64,000 nt of DNA from Ectobius pallidus (GCA_964059195.1 CAXKWD010000007.1:25803023-25867022), one strand, 5' to 3'. Shown: positions 1 to 19,897, counted from the first letter of the stretch. Numbers and translations are program-made. Notes: generated by a model from the letters alone, not told the origin.

Positions 1-86
1 GTGTTCATGAGTGTGCTGTGTGTTGTATTGGTCAACATTGGTGTGTACATGGGTTAGAAGTACCAGTAGATATATTGTAGGAAATT

Positions 87-308
87 TTAATATTTGTAGA
101 GTTCTAAAGAGTGGTCTACACAGTTCTCTGTAGGATGAATTTGTATGTTTTTTTTTTTTTTAATCTTTTCCCATTTGCAGGAGTTCTTCCAAACAATTAT
201 TCCGTAAACCAGTATGGAATGAAAATAGCTGTAATAGACAATTTTCCTTATTTCTGTGCTTGTTATGTCAGCAAGATATGTCATATTATTACTTAGCTTA
301 TTTTGCAT
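87..308 (-). pseudogene. Non-LTR retrotransposon fragment (LINE, post-RT region)
   Basis: On the minus strand the reading frame includes ADITSTEIRKIVYYSYFHS followed by LVYGIIVWKNSC. This resembles the conserved tract just downstream of the RT domain in Jockey/CR1-like LINEs (Y-YFHS-x-YGIIFWGNS). It lies in a Btk29A intron in antisense orientation. No intact ORF remains. Confidence 0.6.
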
Positions 309-393
309 GCTTTTACTGCATATAGATCATAATCACGTATTTAGAATGTTTGCGTGTACTAAAAGTTTCTTGTAATAATTCATTAGTGTACAT

Positions 394-1260
394 CTATTTC
401 AATTGTTCAGTGATGTCTTCTTTTCTGCTATTCAGTTTAAGTTTGCCTTTGTGAATGAGGAAACCATGAAGAACCCAAGTCCACGAGGTTTGATTTAAAC
501 ACAGGGCCTTTTGCCTATTAGCCTTTAGTACCACTCTGATTGGTTTTAATGTGTCCATTACGACTGAGGAATGATACATGATACATGATCGAACAGACCT
601 ACATTACAAATGAATCATACGCACATATTATGAACACATTGCAACCTTTGGGATAAGTTAGAGCTCAAGTCCGTAAACAGGACATCACAGTAATCGAAGT
701 GGGGCATGACCAGGGTTTGTGTTAGTCTTTTTTACAGCAGTAGGTAAGGGCATATTTAATCTTTTAAACATATGAATTAATGAGTTTACTTTTTTACATG
801 TTTTGTTAATGTGATTTTCCCAAGTAAAATTTTTGTTTATCAGAACACCACGATTTTTTACCGAATCGCCAAACAGAATTACCGAATTGTTGATTTTAAT
901 GGGTGTAAGGTTAATTTCATTCAGCTTATTTCTCAGTCACTGATGTCTCACAACTATAGCCTGTGATTTCACTAGATTCAGATTGAGTCCCAAACTGTGC
1001 ATTCATTCATCTGTTGAGTTAAGGTCTTCGTTTATGCTAGCTATTGCATCGTTGATGTTGTTAGTATTTGAATGTATGTACAGTTGTAAGCCATCCCCAT
1101 AGAGATGGTATTTGCTGTGTCGTTTACATATAGTAATGTTGTTTATGTACAGAGAAAATAGGTGGTATTTCTGAGTAAAACAGGAATGTGAGTTTGATGA
1201 TGCTGCATTTATCTTTGTGAGAGTCAGCATAGCTCATTTCAATAGTAGGGTCTATAATAA
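394..1260 (-). pseudogene. LINE reverse-transcriptase C-terminal remnant (CR1/Jockey/L2-like)
   Basis: Read on the minus strand, 1230-1003 gives LYINNITICKRH and then HLYGDGLQLY, a decayed form of the RT catalytic YADD block (the Asp-Asp is now Gly-Asp-Gly). An in-frame TGA follows where Trp is usual. The frame then runs through a recognisable post-RT region including MPHFDYCDVLFTDLSS and a cysteine-rich tract to about 394. It is a dead copy, antisense in the Btk29A intron, and from a different LINE family than the 87-308 piece. Confidence 0.65.
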
Positions 1261-1413
1261 ATCCAATAGCTGAAAGAAACATCCTAATCATATAGTTTCA
1301 AATCATTCTGCAATAATCCATGCACCTCCTTGTAGTGTGTGTATTTCTTAGTTTCTAAGGACTTTTGCAATCATGGATCATATTATGTTAACTGTATGTT
1401 GGAAGGTTAATAA

Positions 1414-9178
<7,765 letters not shown>

Positions 9179-10154
9179 CTCTCCCTGCTCCACTGCACCC
9201 TCTCCTCTTCTGGGACATCACCCCAGCCCTCTCCTCGCTGCAATCCGTCTCAACCACCCAGGCCCCCATCTCCAACGCCCACCACTACTTCACCAGAAGT
9301 ATGCATCTTCTGTGCCTCCTACAGCAGTGGACACCCCTGGCTCGAGATATGCCGTGCCATTCAGGCCACAAGACGCAAGTGAGAAGACCCCAAAATTTTT
9401 ACTGTGCTTCAACGCTGTCAGCAGGAAGTTTTTTGTATATCAGTACTTCTTGTTGAAACATTTGCTGCCGTTGTGGTATGTCTTAATGTACCAGCCCACA
9501 TGTGCTCACGTCATTTTGAAATTATAAAAAACATCTATATAAGTGTCTCTTCCTTTTTATATTTTACAAAGACACGTATGTACATTCCCAGTTGTGCTTA
9601 CTGGTCTTCCAAGTGATGTCGAGCGAATCAAGTCATTTGTCAAACTTAAAAGCTATGGTTTAACTTTGGCATGAACACATCATTGGATTATGTCAGCAAT
9701 TATTATTCAGTGCTCAGTGATTGTGGTGAGTGACCAGAAATTTCCCGTCAGCTGATAAACAGCAGAATACTTCTAAGTGTCGATTAGCTGATACAACAGC
9801 TTATGTGATAATGACATTTAGTTCAAAAGTTTCCCATATAAACTTAAAAGGTCACAATCAAACTCTGCAAAACTTGTGTATTTTTTATAAGTTTCTGCCA
9901 CAGTGATTCTTTATTCTCATATGTAACTCAGGATACATTCCAGTATTAAATGATATATCCTCTTGAACTTCAAAAAAGTTCAGGAGGCCATGTTATTATG
10001 TTATTACTTCTTTCTTTCGGGAATAATACACCAATGATTCCCCTTCAGTTTGAAATGAAATCAATGCAAGGAGGTCATTGCTAGTACTCGATACTACAAC
10101 AAGCTAGATCTTTCTGTGAGATATTAAACTGTGAAGTTGCAATACAAGTGATTA
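9179..10154 (+). other. Probable Btk29A 3' UTR / proximal flank
   Basis: The first 200 bases after the stop are unusually C-rich, then the sequence becomes AT-rich. I see no coding region. ATTAAA occurs at 9945-9950, and the first exact AATAAA I noticed is at 10773-10778. The real cleavage site cannot be told from sequence alone. Confidence 0.4.
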
Positions 10155-10313
10155 AAACATATTTAAACCTACTTCACTTATTTTTCCTCCTCGAGCCTTT
10201 TTTTTTTTTTTTTTTTCCTAGTTTGAAGCATCATTAGTTGATGATGTTTTAAACTAGAAACAAAAGCGCTCTTGAAGAGGAGAAATAAGTTAAATAGATT
10301 AAAATATATTTTA
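10155..10313. repeat. Fold-back repeat (imperfect 160-bp hairpin)
   Basis: The left arm (10155-10195, ending TTTTTCCTCCTCGAG) is the inverted complement of the right arm (10270-10313, starting CTCTTGAAGAGGAGAAA). The centre holds a second inverted pair, GTTTGAAGCATCATTAG against TTGATGATGTTTTAAAC. A T20 run lies between the left arm and the centre. It is probably a small MITE or a collapsed pair of element ends. Confidence 0.6.
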
Positions 10314-11250
10314 AGTTATTTTACTATCATGAGGGTTCAGCAATTCTTAACACTCAGAGGTTGCTGACAATTTCATTGTTTGATCTTGGCCATACATTAA
10401 ACCATAGCTTACCTGTAAGATACAATTTTTACTCAGTATTACACAGTGAATTCAAATCAGCCAGCATTCCTCTTTTTTATTTATTGCTTTTTTAATATAC
10501 ATTCCTCGGAATTCCTTATTGTATTACAGTAACATTATGTAAGAAACATATCAGTGGTTATATAGGCTTACATTTTACTGAGCTACCTGCTTTAATCACA
10601 GAGAAATTTGCTTCAACAATATTTATAGTGGGCTTTTTTACCGTAAAGTGGTACAGTGCCATCAATAACTTGCTCCGCAGTACTTATGCAAGCGAGAATC
10701 CGCTATGAAATGGAATTCAGTTGGCAGCACTGGCCTGTGGTTATAAAATTCTGCTACAATAATTTATTAAGGAATAAAAATAACATAAAACTCACATATT
10801 TACAGAAGATGTTGAAAATATTTACCATTTCCTTGAAGACACAAAGTCACTCACTATTTTGTTTTTGAAAACTTTAATTAAAGTTCCTCTAGTCACTGAT
10901 TTAATGTAATTTATTATTCCAGTTTTCAATTCATTGATCATTTAGGGATTGTCCCGTTATAGACTGATGCTTTAGCAGTCCCAAAATAAATAATCGAGAG
11001 AGGTTAAATTAGGGAATCGAGGAGGATATAGTCATTGAATAATTACTCTCCCCAAAAATTTCATTTAACAGCCATAAACCATCAGCAAGAGAAAACAGAT
11101 TCACATCAATAGTTAACTTGGCCTACTCTGGTACACCTGCTATAAATCTGAAAGGAAGGTAGGGAGAAATACCAACCTTTGCCTGGGTGGCAAACATAAC
11201 CAGAGCTGTGGAGAGACTAATTGATGACACTGTACTATAAATAGAAAGAT
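10314..11250. other. No recognised feature
   Basis: AT-rich 3' flank of Btk29A. It may include part of the 3' UTR. I see no coding or repeat structure. Confidence 0.3.
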
Positions 11251-11476
11251 AGTATAGAGTCTGGTTTACACTCAACTTAACTTACTTGGCTTATCCAAGA
11301 AGATATTTTGAGGACCATTGTACTTATGCATAACTGTTTTGTAGACTCTTTCTAAGCTCACATCTGTAGCCTACAAAACTGTCATGCCTAAACTGAAGAT
11401 GAGTAGGATGGTGCTCGAAACATGTTCTTGGATAAACCAAGTAATTGAAGTTGATTGTAAAAACAGACTGTATACT
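11251..11476. repeat. Inverted-repeat element carrying a hammerhead-like core
   Basis: Arms at 11251-11301 and 11425-11476 are inverted complements (share TATCCAAGAA / TTCTTGGATA, and both outer ends read AGTATA). The motif CTGAAGA...GAAAC lies just inside the right arm. This layout resembles the other inverted-repeat elements of the window that carry the motif. Confidence 0.55.
11393..11420 (+). ncRNA. Hammerhead-ribozyme-like core (site 1)
   Basis: CTGAAGA at 11393-11399 is followed by a GAG/CTC stem and GAAA at 11417-11420, then the self-complementary CATG and TT. That matches the order of conserved hammerhead blocks. Stem I pairing is weak, so activity is doubtful. Confidence 0.35.
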
Positions 11477-12123
11477 ATTTTTTCAGTTAATAGAAATTTC
11501 CTTGCTTATTTTTCTGTGGCTTTAAAGTATGTATCTCCTTCTCGGTGCTATCTGTGAAGTCTGTGTGTTCTTATTTTGGTGGTACCCACAGTATATCAGT
11601 TAATACGAACTCAAAAATTCATCAAATTGGAATAGGTGGACAATAAGCTTACATCTAAATATTAGGATGGTTGAAAATAGTTTTCCAGAATATGGAGTGT
11701 TGTAATAAATTATATTTGTTTTAGACATTGTCAGAATGCTATTTTATTTTAACTGTTATTCCTTCTAACTGTATTCCTTTCCTTTTAAATTACTAAATCA
11801 GTTTTTTTTTTTTTTTTAACCTACTGTTCATTCCAGATGTGCTGAAAACTAAACAATATTAGTGACTGTAATGGAAGAAAAGCACAGTTCACAAATGGAA
11901 TTTTTTTTTTGGATTAAACTAAGTTCTTAAATTCCAAAATAACTTGTAAACTAATTAATACTAAACATACTCTCTTAGATGTCATCTGATGTCCTTTAAG
12001 TTAATGATAAATTCCTTGATCTCTTCTAGTTGATCATCCATATTCCATAAATGAGGCTCTTTTGTCTCAATAACATAAAGGAGTATGCCCATTTATAGAC
12101 TGTGACCTTTGATGTCCTTCAAG

Positions 12124-13486
12124 TAGGGTTGCCACCTTTTGGTAAGGCTAAGGAGGGACACTTATCGAATATATGCAGATCGCCGATCTTCATACCTAAA
12201 TTTGTACACGGAACAATTTATTTATAACTGAAAGACGGAATATATTACAAAGCCAAAACTGAATAGGCTATGTAACAGTAACACTAATTAGAATAGAAAA
12301 GAAAAGATTAGCAAAACAATAAAATAAAAAAAAACCTGCGCAAATTCAATACTTGAAGTTGTATTTCTTGTTTGATTTGGCAGCTTCTAATAGTTGCTTG
12401 TTCTGTTTCACCCTCACTAAATAATCTTTGCAGGTATCTGTAACATTTGTAGAAATGATTTCACTCTTTATGAGGTCAGCTGAGAACCTATTTCTGGATT
12501 CTGTCCATTTTAGATTCAAGAGAGAGAACACTCTTTCCACAAAGGCATTGCTACCAGGAATGCTTAGAACAAAGCATTTGAGATTGTTCTTTACCAATCT
12601 CCTGAATAATTTTCTTCCATTTCATAGTCATACTTAGTCTCTCCTTCTGTATAGTTCACTTTAGTAGCATTTATCATATCTGAACTAAAGCAGAATTCCT
12701 CATATAGGTCTAACTCATCCAAATTAACATCAGATTCTACATTATGTGCCTTCACAGAGTCTTTGAGATGTTTGAAAGATAGTGAACTCTTAAGATTCAA
12801 GTTCTTCAGTGTTCCATAAGATTGTTTTCTGTGAAGTCAAATACTTTCTCTAAGGAACTTAAAGCTTTCTCATATAATTTCAAAAATAATGTACACTCAT
12901 AGACATGTTTCGAAAAAATTATGAACATTGGCAATCCAGACTCTGACTAGATAATGGCTTACCACTAGGTTTAGGAATAACAGGATAAATATTTAATTAG
13001 TTCCTACTCAACGAACGACACATAAAACACACAGAGAACGTGGATTCAAATTACAACTGATAACACTACACACGTCTTGCTGTGCTATAATTCCAGAAGG
13101 AGCTGTACTTGGCAAATCAGTGCAGAGTGTCATATGATCTGTTTTCGGTACTTCCCCGTCGGATCACCAGTTAATGGCTCGCACGCTGGTTGTACAGATC
13201 ACGGACATACCCCAAGATTGCCCGCGCGACTTATACAAATAAATTGCAAAGAATAACATCATGGGCGGTGATTTCAATGCTGCCAACACGATGGTACGAC
13301 ATCGATATCTTGACCATGAGACGAAATTCACAAAAGACGCCACCAAGAATTGCTGTCTCATATTTTGTTTTGGAATAATTTGGCGTCCCACAATATAATG
13401 CGTCCCTCTTAGGCATAATTCGGGACGCTGAAAATGTCCTTAAAATGCGGGATGTCCCGCCTAATTCGGGACAGGTGGCAACCCTA
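12124..13486 (-). mobile_element. hAT transposon, decayed
   Basis: TIRs begin TAGGGTTGCCACCT on the left and TAGGGTTGCCACCTGTCC on the inverted right end. A perfect 8-bp duplication CCTTCAAG flanks it (12116-12123 and 13487-13494). A remnant of the transposase C-terminus is readable on the minus strand. The 1.36-kb copy has lost most of the catalytic region. Confidence 0.88.
12346..12800 (-). pseudogene. hAT transposase C-terminal dimerisation region (remnant)
   Basis: The 12597-12346 frame reads VLSIPGSNAFVERVFSLL followed by RNRFSADLIKSEI. The stretch IPGSN-x-x-x-ER-x-FS-x-x is the hallmark of the hAT C-terminal dimerisation domain. An adjacent upstream frame (12800-12591) holds an acidic segment of the same protein, ending in a stop. 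It is a dead gene inside the 12124-13486 element. Confidence 0.75.
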
Positions 13487-13494
13487 CCTTCAAG

Positions 13495-14221
13495 GGGAAA
13501 TGTTGTGCTTTGACTTGAGCCCATACATACTCAGTTGCGTTGAGTTTGCAATGCTAAGGCTGGAGTTGAAGTACAGACATTTAATCTAATGCTCATCATA
13601 ATTATGCACTCCTTTTTCTTCAATAATAATTTCAGCCTGCGTTGGAACCTTTTGGACCTACAGATTTAAGCCGGTCGAGGTTTTCATTTTTTAATTTTTT
13701 TCCAGGAAAGCATGGGCAGCTTTTCACCCTTTGTGAGTGATTTGGCGCATTATCATGTACCACAATAATGTTACCTGCCTCAAGATTTGGTAATTTTTTC
13801 AAAACAATTAATGAAAGATCTCTCCTGTTAGTTCTTCATGATAATCACTCATAGAATGGCTTCAGCAACCTTCAAACCTTATTTTATTTTTTTTATTTTT
13901 TCTGAATTCATTTCATGTATGCATCACAATGTGCTGCTTTTCCCATTCTGAAGGATTTTTCAATCCAGTCTAGCCCTTTTGAAAAAGATCTTTAGCCCTG
14001 GTTGTTACACTTTCATTCTTGATCTTGATCATTTTCTTTCATCATTCCAAGTTTCATCCAGCACAAGTATAGATCTCCCATGTTTTACTTTTCTTATTGG
14101 GAGGGAGGAGATTTTATTTTTGCCTTCACTTCTATCTTCTTTTAATATTCTTTACATACTTGGTATGTACACATGCAGTGGTGATAAAACATTTGAAACT
14201 AGCTACATCTGATATTAACAA
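13495..14221. other. No confident feature; possible decayed transposase
   Basis: Minus-strand reading here shows short stretches that could come from an old mariner-like transposase (for example around 13730-13790). No frame is long enough to support a call. Confidence 0.25.
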
Positions 14222-14460
14222 GTGAGGTGGCTGAGATAGTACCATTGTGAACTTGCATTTGGGAAGTTGCAGGTTCACTGCTACCTAATCTGAGTGGTTT
14301 GGGGTTTGCCCCACTTGCGTAGGTGAATGCGGGTTGGATATAACATACCCTTGACTTTGGAATAGATGTATGATTGAGGACAGGCCAGAACTAGAAGTTG
14401 AACTGCCTCTTTAACACTAATCATGAATGATTGAATACATGTGGTATTATTAATTTTGGT
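14222..14460 (+). mobile_element. tRNA-related SINE of a second family
   Basis: An A-box-like GGTGGCTGAGATAGTACC (from about 14226) and a B-box-like GGTTCACTGC (14271-14280) lie at tRNA spacing and are followed by a body unrelated to the 4013 family. I found no clear target duplication, so the right boundary is approximate. Confidence 0.45.
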
Positions 14461-15332
14461 TTGCAGTTATGTGCATGAAGAAGGTTAAATGTTGTCAACT
14501 CTGTGCTAGGCTACCACAAAAAGACAATATTTGAAGCGATCCTTTGATGGTTAATAATGCTATAATTTTCTGTTCTTAAAGGTCTGATGGAAAGTTTCCA
14601 GATTGACACCATGGCTTAGCATAGTACCCTGAACCCCAACTAATAAACCACATCACACTCTAATAAAATAAATAACTATAAAAATAATAATACAAACAGT
14701 ACAAGTAAGAAATCATAGTGTCATTCTCATATCAAAGTTACTTTATTTGGTCCTTGTCATTCACAGCAGAACTGTCAACATGCGATTGTGTTTGAGCATG
14801 GAGGTTTCTCTACACAAGATCAACTCTCAGCAAACAAAAGTTTCAATCTATATTTTTCTCTTTCAAGATGTCTGAAATGAAAAGTAGGTATTTTTCCTTG
14901 TGGAAAATTTTGACTGATTTTGAACTGTACTATATTAATATTTCATTTTTATTAGAATAGTTATAACAAATATAATGAAACATGACAGCACTCTAACCTG
15001 CAGTAGGTCATCTTCATTGGCTCAGCTGATAACTGCTAACATTGGAAAACAACAAGAAACCACAACAGGGACATGTACTTAGTGAGACAAGTAATAAGTG
15101 CATTTACAAACAAATAGTTGAGAGTATGAAATATAAAATATGTCCGAAGGTATCCAAAATGGTGGTTTTTTAAAAGTTTTTTTAACTATTCTATTGTTAA
15201 CCCCTCTACAGTAACGCTCACTACTATTTTTGCCATAATTCAGTCCTTTATTTCACTGTCTTATATATACAGTATAACTGTTAAAATACCATTGATTAAT
15301 TTACTGACAGTGAATAACTAAAAGGCACAACA

Positions 15333-15361
15333 TTTCAGATCGTCCTTTGACCCTTCCTCAG
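15333..15361 (-). ncRNA. Hammerhead-ribozyme-like core (site 2)
   Basis: On the minus strand CTGAGGA (15361-15355) is followed by a GTC/GAC stem and GAAA (15336-15333). It is the left-arm partner of site 3. Confidence 0.3.
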
Positions 15362-15775
15362 GTGCCTCCTAAATCACAACTGTTCACAAGACTAGAAAAC
15401 TTCCACTTCCCCTGTTGGTTGGTAACTATCGATCATAAACATTGTACATCGAGCATATTTATTGACCCATTCATTTGGGATTCCAAATTCTACAATCCTT
15501 TCTCCCTCCTTGGGTGGTGGGGAAACATAATGGCCGATTTATCATTCCTCAATATCTTAATTACTTCTATCCAATCTTCACTTAAATCTCCTTCATACCT
15601 GTTCATCAAGACCTGTTGGTTTTGATAATATTCCATGCTTCAGTCACTTTTCTTGTAACCCTATCAAACTCAACTTTCAAAACATTAACCTCACCAATTC
15701 AATGTTTATCTTGGACAATATGTTGACTCAAACCTGTCGAAATTTTTTCATTCTTAATGTCCCTTTCGGAGGCAT

Positions 15776-15805
15776 CTGAGGAAGGGTCAAAGGACGATGC
15801 GAAAC
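15776..15805 (+). ncRNA. Hammerhead-ribozyme-like core (site 3)
   Basis: CTGAGGA at 15776-15782, a GTCAAAGGAC hairpin as stem II, then GAAAC at 15801-15805. Sequence beyond GAAAC is not clearly self-complementary, so this copy may be decayed. Confidence 0.3.
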
Positions 15806-15987
15806 ATTGTGAGACTTTTTTTAGTTATTCACTGTGAGTAAATTAATTAATGGTATTTTTAGTAATGTGATTTACCTAGTTGGAGTACTTTCCACTGCAA
15901 GTGGCAGCCATCTTCAACAGCTTTCTCCCCTGTTCCAGTTAGGAAGATATTTTTGGAGTATTTTGTCATAAAGAGTGTGTGATCTAA

Positions 15988-16215
15988 CTGCCTGTGTGGT
16001 CTCGTGGTTAGCTGGCTGTGAATCTGCAGGCCCGGGTTTGATCCTCGGTACTTCCTTGGATTTTTCTGAGGTAGGGAGGTCTGGAACAGGATGCACTCAA
16101 CCTCTTGATACAAACTGAGGTGCTATCTGATTAAGAAATAGCATCTCCGGTACCACCCGAAACCATCATTGATGGCCCTGGGTGTCAGCATGCTGACCAC
16201 ATGACTCCCACAATC
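15988..16215 (+). mobile_element. tRNA-derived SINE, copy 2 (3'-truncated)
   Basis: Same family as 4013-4333: A-box region GTGTGGTCTCGTGGTTAGC and B box GGTTTGATCC (16035-16044). The body includes TTTTCTGAGGTAGGGAGG and the segment ending TGCTGACCACATG. The tail carrying TCCCTTCAGGGATG is missing. No clean target duplication is visible. Confidence 0.8.
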
Positions 16216-17865
16216 AAGAGAGATCTGATTTGTTGATGTCTTGTGAGTCAATAATATGAATATCTTCATTTTTGCAGTTTTCTACATTGCTTGGCACTCA
16301 GACCTGCCCATTATTCCTCTGTTTTTGAAACCTTGTTTGTGAGACAGAAATGACACTGTGACATCTCTGAGGAGTCAAGTGTAACTATAAGAAATGCAGC
16401 ACGCCCTTGTTTTAACCATAAGCCATAACTGATTTCATAATTACATTTTATCAATTTATCTTTTTACGGAATTTTCCATTTAGTATGTCTATAGTATGTG
16501 CATTGAATGCCATTATTATAAATCGTGACAGATGACCTTTTTACGATGATATCACAACTGATCTTCTGATCTCATCATTTGTAACGTAATCTCCTGTAAT
16601 AGTGAATCATCACTTTTTTAAATAGCATTTATATCTTTTGTTGGGTCTAAGAATAGTGATCAATGTAGAATTTTACAGTCTATAGTTAAGAAAAGTTGGA
16701 GTTGTTAAACTAGAAAATTTAATTTCAATGTGAAATAATTATGTTGTGTTAAACATAGACAGATTAGTACAGTCCTGCAAATGTGTCTGTTGTTTGTGAT
16801 GCAGATCAAGTTCAGTTTAGTTTTATTTACATTGATTTAGTACATAACAAATAACATAGGCCTATACTGGTACAATACTTTAGGAGTGGAGCTCAAGAAA
16901 TATTGCATTTATAGAATGGTAATGAAGTAGGTACCTTTCTGATCTAGATTGAAATCCATATGAAATTAATTTGTTTATGAAAAACTTACATTTTTTCTAT
17001 GGCACTTTCTTGCAATATTTGACTAGTCTATTGTCAGAATCTTTTTTCTACAGTGGGTTTCTTATAAACCAAAGACAATATGCATACAAAGCACAATATT
17101 GTTCATCACAGGAACCTAATCTTATTGCTAATTACCTTGTGCCAAATATAAGGGCAACAAATACAGTATTAAACATGTGTAGCAATATAATATTATGTAC
17201 GGTAACATATAGTTCAGCAATGTTTTCTAAAAATCGGTAAACATAAACAAATGCAGATAATATGTCATATCTGATGTTTGTACTATTGCCTTAGATTTAG
17301 AAAGAAAAATACAATTGCCAGTATGGTAAATGTTATTATGGTACCACATTGTTTTTCAATTTAGCTCAATAACTGCCATTGGTTTTTGTGATAAAAATGA
17401 ATTAGGTAGTATGTTTGTACATAACAGAATTCTAAGGACTCAAATTACATTTTCCAAAAGATCTCAATCTATTCAAGTATTACAAAGAGGAATTAATTAG
17501 CTTATTTTGCTTGGGGCTTGTTTCAGACATGCATAAATATTATAATATAATTAGCCTACGTTATATGATCTAGTTGTTTGTTATGAAATGAAGAGGAGAA
17601 TATTTTGTTCCAGATTGAACTTTACTGTATATTGTATATTTCCTAATGTGAGGTATAATATTCTTTGTTGCTTATAGCAAGATACTTATTTTTAGCAAAT
17701 TTCCATTATGTAAAGTGAGGTTATGATTACACTATTATGAACAAATTTGTAGTTATAATATATTGGTAATGTTATCAATTTATTGTAAACCCCAAATACA
17801 TGAAACTGTTTCAAAACAATCATTAAATACCTTTCTTGTGTTCCTTAGTACCGGTAACTATAATG
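16216..17865. other. AT-rich stretch with no recognised feature
   Basis: About 1.6 kb without a coding frame, TIR pair or RNA gene that I can support. Short frames here have no family motifs. Confidence 0.4.
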
Positions 17866-18426
17866 TAGGGGAGCTGGGGGTTAACCGGACTACGGGGTTC
17901 ACTGGACCACCCCCCCAAAAAAATTAAATTGAGAGGGGAAACTTTTTTTTCTTATCATGTGTTCAGTCCTTAAAATTGGCTGTACTGTGTGGGCTAATAT
18001 GGTTGCTCTACATGTGGTGTATTAAGAAAAATAAATAAGGGAATTCCACTGGTTAGTGTAAGATTTTGTTCCTACAGATAAATTCTATTTGTGCATTAAT
18101 TACTAAGAATTTGTAATATTGTTTATATCAGTTAAATTCGGTGTTTATTGCTTTACAAAACTACATTGAAATCTGATGTGTAACACATTGCCATTTTGCC
18201 GCCATTTTCGAAATTGTTCACGGAGGCCATTTGGGGTTAACTGGACCCAACTACTTTAGGGGTTATGTGACCCGGTCCAGTTAACCCTGATGCTGTAAAC
18301 CAGGAAAAAAAGTATGCCTAAATATTATTATTTTAAGTAGGCTATTAATTAAACATATGCCTAAATTCTTTAAGAAGGTAGATCATACTTTTTTGTTAGA
18401 CAAAACTTATTTCTTTCTCTCAGAAA

Positions 18427-19100
18427 ATGCCAAGAAATCGCTTGCGTAACAGACAGACCTCTTCCAATTCTCTTCCAAAGCTGCAAATGCAAGAGCACCA
18501 AAACAATTGTCAAAGAAGCAGAAACAGACTACACCGAAGTCTTCTGTAAAGCATCAAATAATAGAAGAGAGTAGCAGTGACTCTGAAGATTCTCAACATG
18601 TCCAGTATATTGATTCCTCAGATGATCTATGCATCAATGATGAAGATGATGACAACATTAGAAATGGGGACTTTGTTGTAGAGAACGCAGAAGAGAAAAC
18701 TGGCACTAATCTAAAACTAAACTCCATGGTGCTACATCCCTGAAGGGACAAGGCCTACCCCCCGACCCCTGCGTCATCTACCATAGGCAGATGACAGGAT
18801 TGGGGGCATGTGTTCAGCATGCCGACACCCATGGCCGTTAATGGTGGTTTCCATGACCGGAGAAAACTGCCACTAGTAGCCGCAATTACGTTGTTCAAGT
18901 TGTTAAAATGTTCAATAATGGCTACGCAGTGGTGTTTCTATAAGAGTTTATCTACAACAAAGTTTGAGGCTGCAAATGAAGAAGAGACCTTCATTGTATC
19001 AAATGAACCCATTGCTAAACTACCTATGCCAATAAAAGGCACTAGAGCTACACTAGAGATACAGTTTTCAATTGACATAGCTAAATTTCATGTCCACTAA
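18427..19100 (+). pseudogene. Decayed transposase-like ORF interrupted by a SINE
   Basis: 18427 begins MPRNRLRN but the frame breaks. 18507-18743 encodes a hydrophilic segment with SSSDSEDSQ and NDEDDD. After the SINE, 18891-19100 reads a segment including KFEAANEEETFIVSNEP and SIDIAKFHVH. The two halves look like the linker and C-terminal domain of one transposase, with the catalytic core deleted. The role is inferred from position only. Confidence 0.45.
18722..18866 (-). mobile_element. tRNA-derived SINE, copy 3 (tail part only, inverted)
   Basis: The minus strand matches the 3' half of the 4013 SINE (GGTAGATGATG-like segment and TCCCTTCAGGGATG tail). The tRNA head is missing. Flanks share GAAAACTGGCACTA / GAAAACTGCCACTA, an imperfect target duplication, so it inserted into the transposase-like ORF. 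Confidence 0.75.
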
Positions 19101-19897
19101 ACTCATGTTTCCAGAAAATCTCTTATTTGTGTAACCCTTAAGTATGCATTGACATATAATGCATGATTTTCTAATGGAGGTACCGTATTTCATTTATTTA
19201 ACTAAGAGGTCCAGTTAACCCTAACATATGGTCCAGTTAACCCACCCACTGGGTTAAGTGGACCAAAATTAAGTTTGATGGATTTTACCACATTTCCTGA
19301 AATGTGTTAGAGGTAGAGACAAAAGGAAAGTTCTGAGGTTTGTGTACATGCTTATGAACAAATAGATGAAGAAAGATCTTGTAATTCTTTTTTTCCATAT
19401 GAAATTTTAAGAAAAGAAAATATGAGGTCCAGTTAACCCCCAGCTCCCCTACCATCAGGGCTTTAGTTGGGCCGGTAATTTACGCACTGGTACCACATTC
19501 AATACAGGTACCAGTAGTTATGGAATTGTCTGAAGATACTGGATGTTCTGAAATATGCTCTTCCAAGACAAATGCTTTTTTATTTGTTTGTTTGAATAAA
19601 ATTATTGTAATTTACTGAACAGAAAATAACCTTATAACTTAATACCGGTAGCCTACTTGATGACAGGGATACAGTAATAGGCCTATTGAAAGAAGAGATT
19701 TGTTTTTCCCACTTACTAATAAAATAATCAAAAGAAAAAGTTTCAACTATGAGATAATTTGACACATCTGACATAATGATTGTCAACTGCTTGCACCAAA
19801 CCAAGTTAAATATTAAATGTTATGTTGGTAGTAGTAGGCCTACAATGTCATAGACCTACTGCTTATCATAAAAATAAAACTGGATTTCATTTTCAGT

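Larger units (their letters stand above)
15283..15860. mobile_element. Inverted-repeat retroelement remnant with hammerhead-like cores in both arms
   Basis: Left arm 15283-15370 and right arm 15767-15860 are inverted copies (share GGGTCAAAGGACGAT and AGTTATTCACTG). Each arm carries CTGAGGA...GAAA. The 400 bases between them contain minus-strand stretches reminiscent of the tail of Penelope-like ORFs, but no intact domain. The arrangement resembles the inverted termini seen in PLE insertions. Confidence 0.5.
17868..19449 (+). mobile_element. TA-flanked DNA transposon with GGGGAGCTGGGGGTTAAC ends (pogo-like?), internally deleted
   Basis: The TIR GGGGAGCTGGGGGTTAAC starts at 17868 and its inverse ends at 19449, with TA on both sides (17866-17867 and 19450-19451). 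The phrase GTCCAGTTAACC recurs several times near both ends, in both orientations. The interior starts a frame at 18427 (MPRNRLRN), typical of CENP-B/pogo transposase starts, and then carries an acidic Ser/Asp-rich C-terminal-like segment. A SINE is inserted inside. Superfamily assignment rests on the TA duplication and the MPR start and is not certain. Confidence 0.7.

Noticed and set aside
111..296. Open frame after a TTTGCAG acceptor-like site at about 180, as a possible upstream Btk29A exon
   Set aside because: The translation has no kinase residues. The missing upstream exon should encode the N-lobe just before ICKGM, and nothing of the kind is found in 1-1452.
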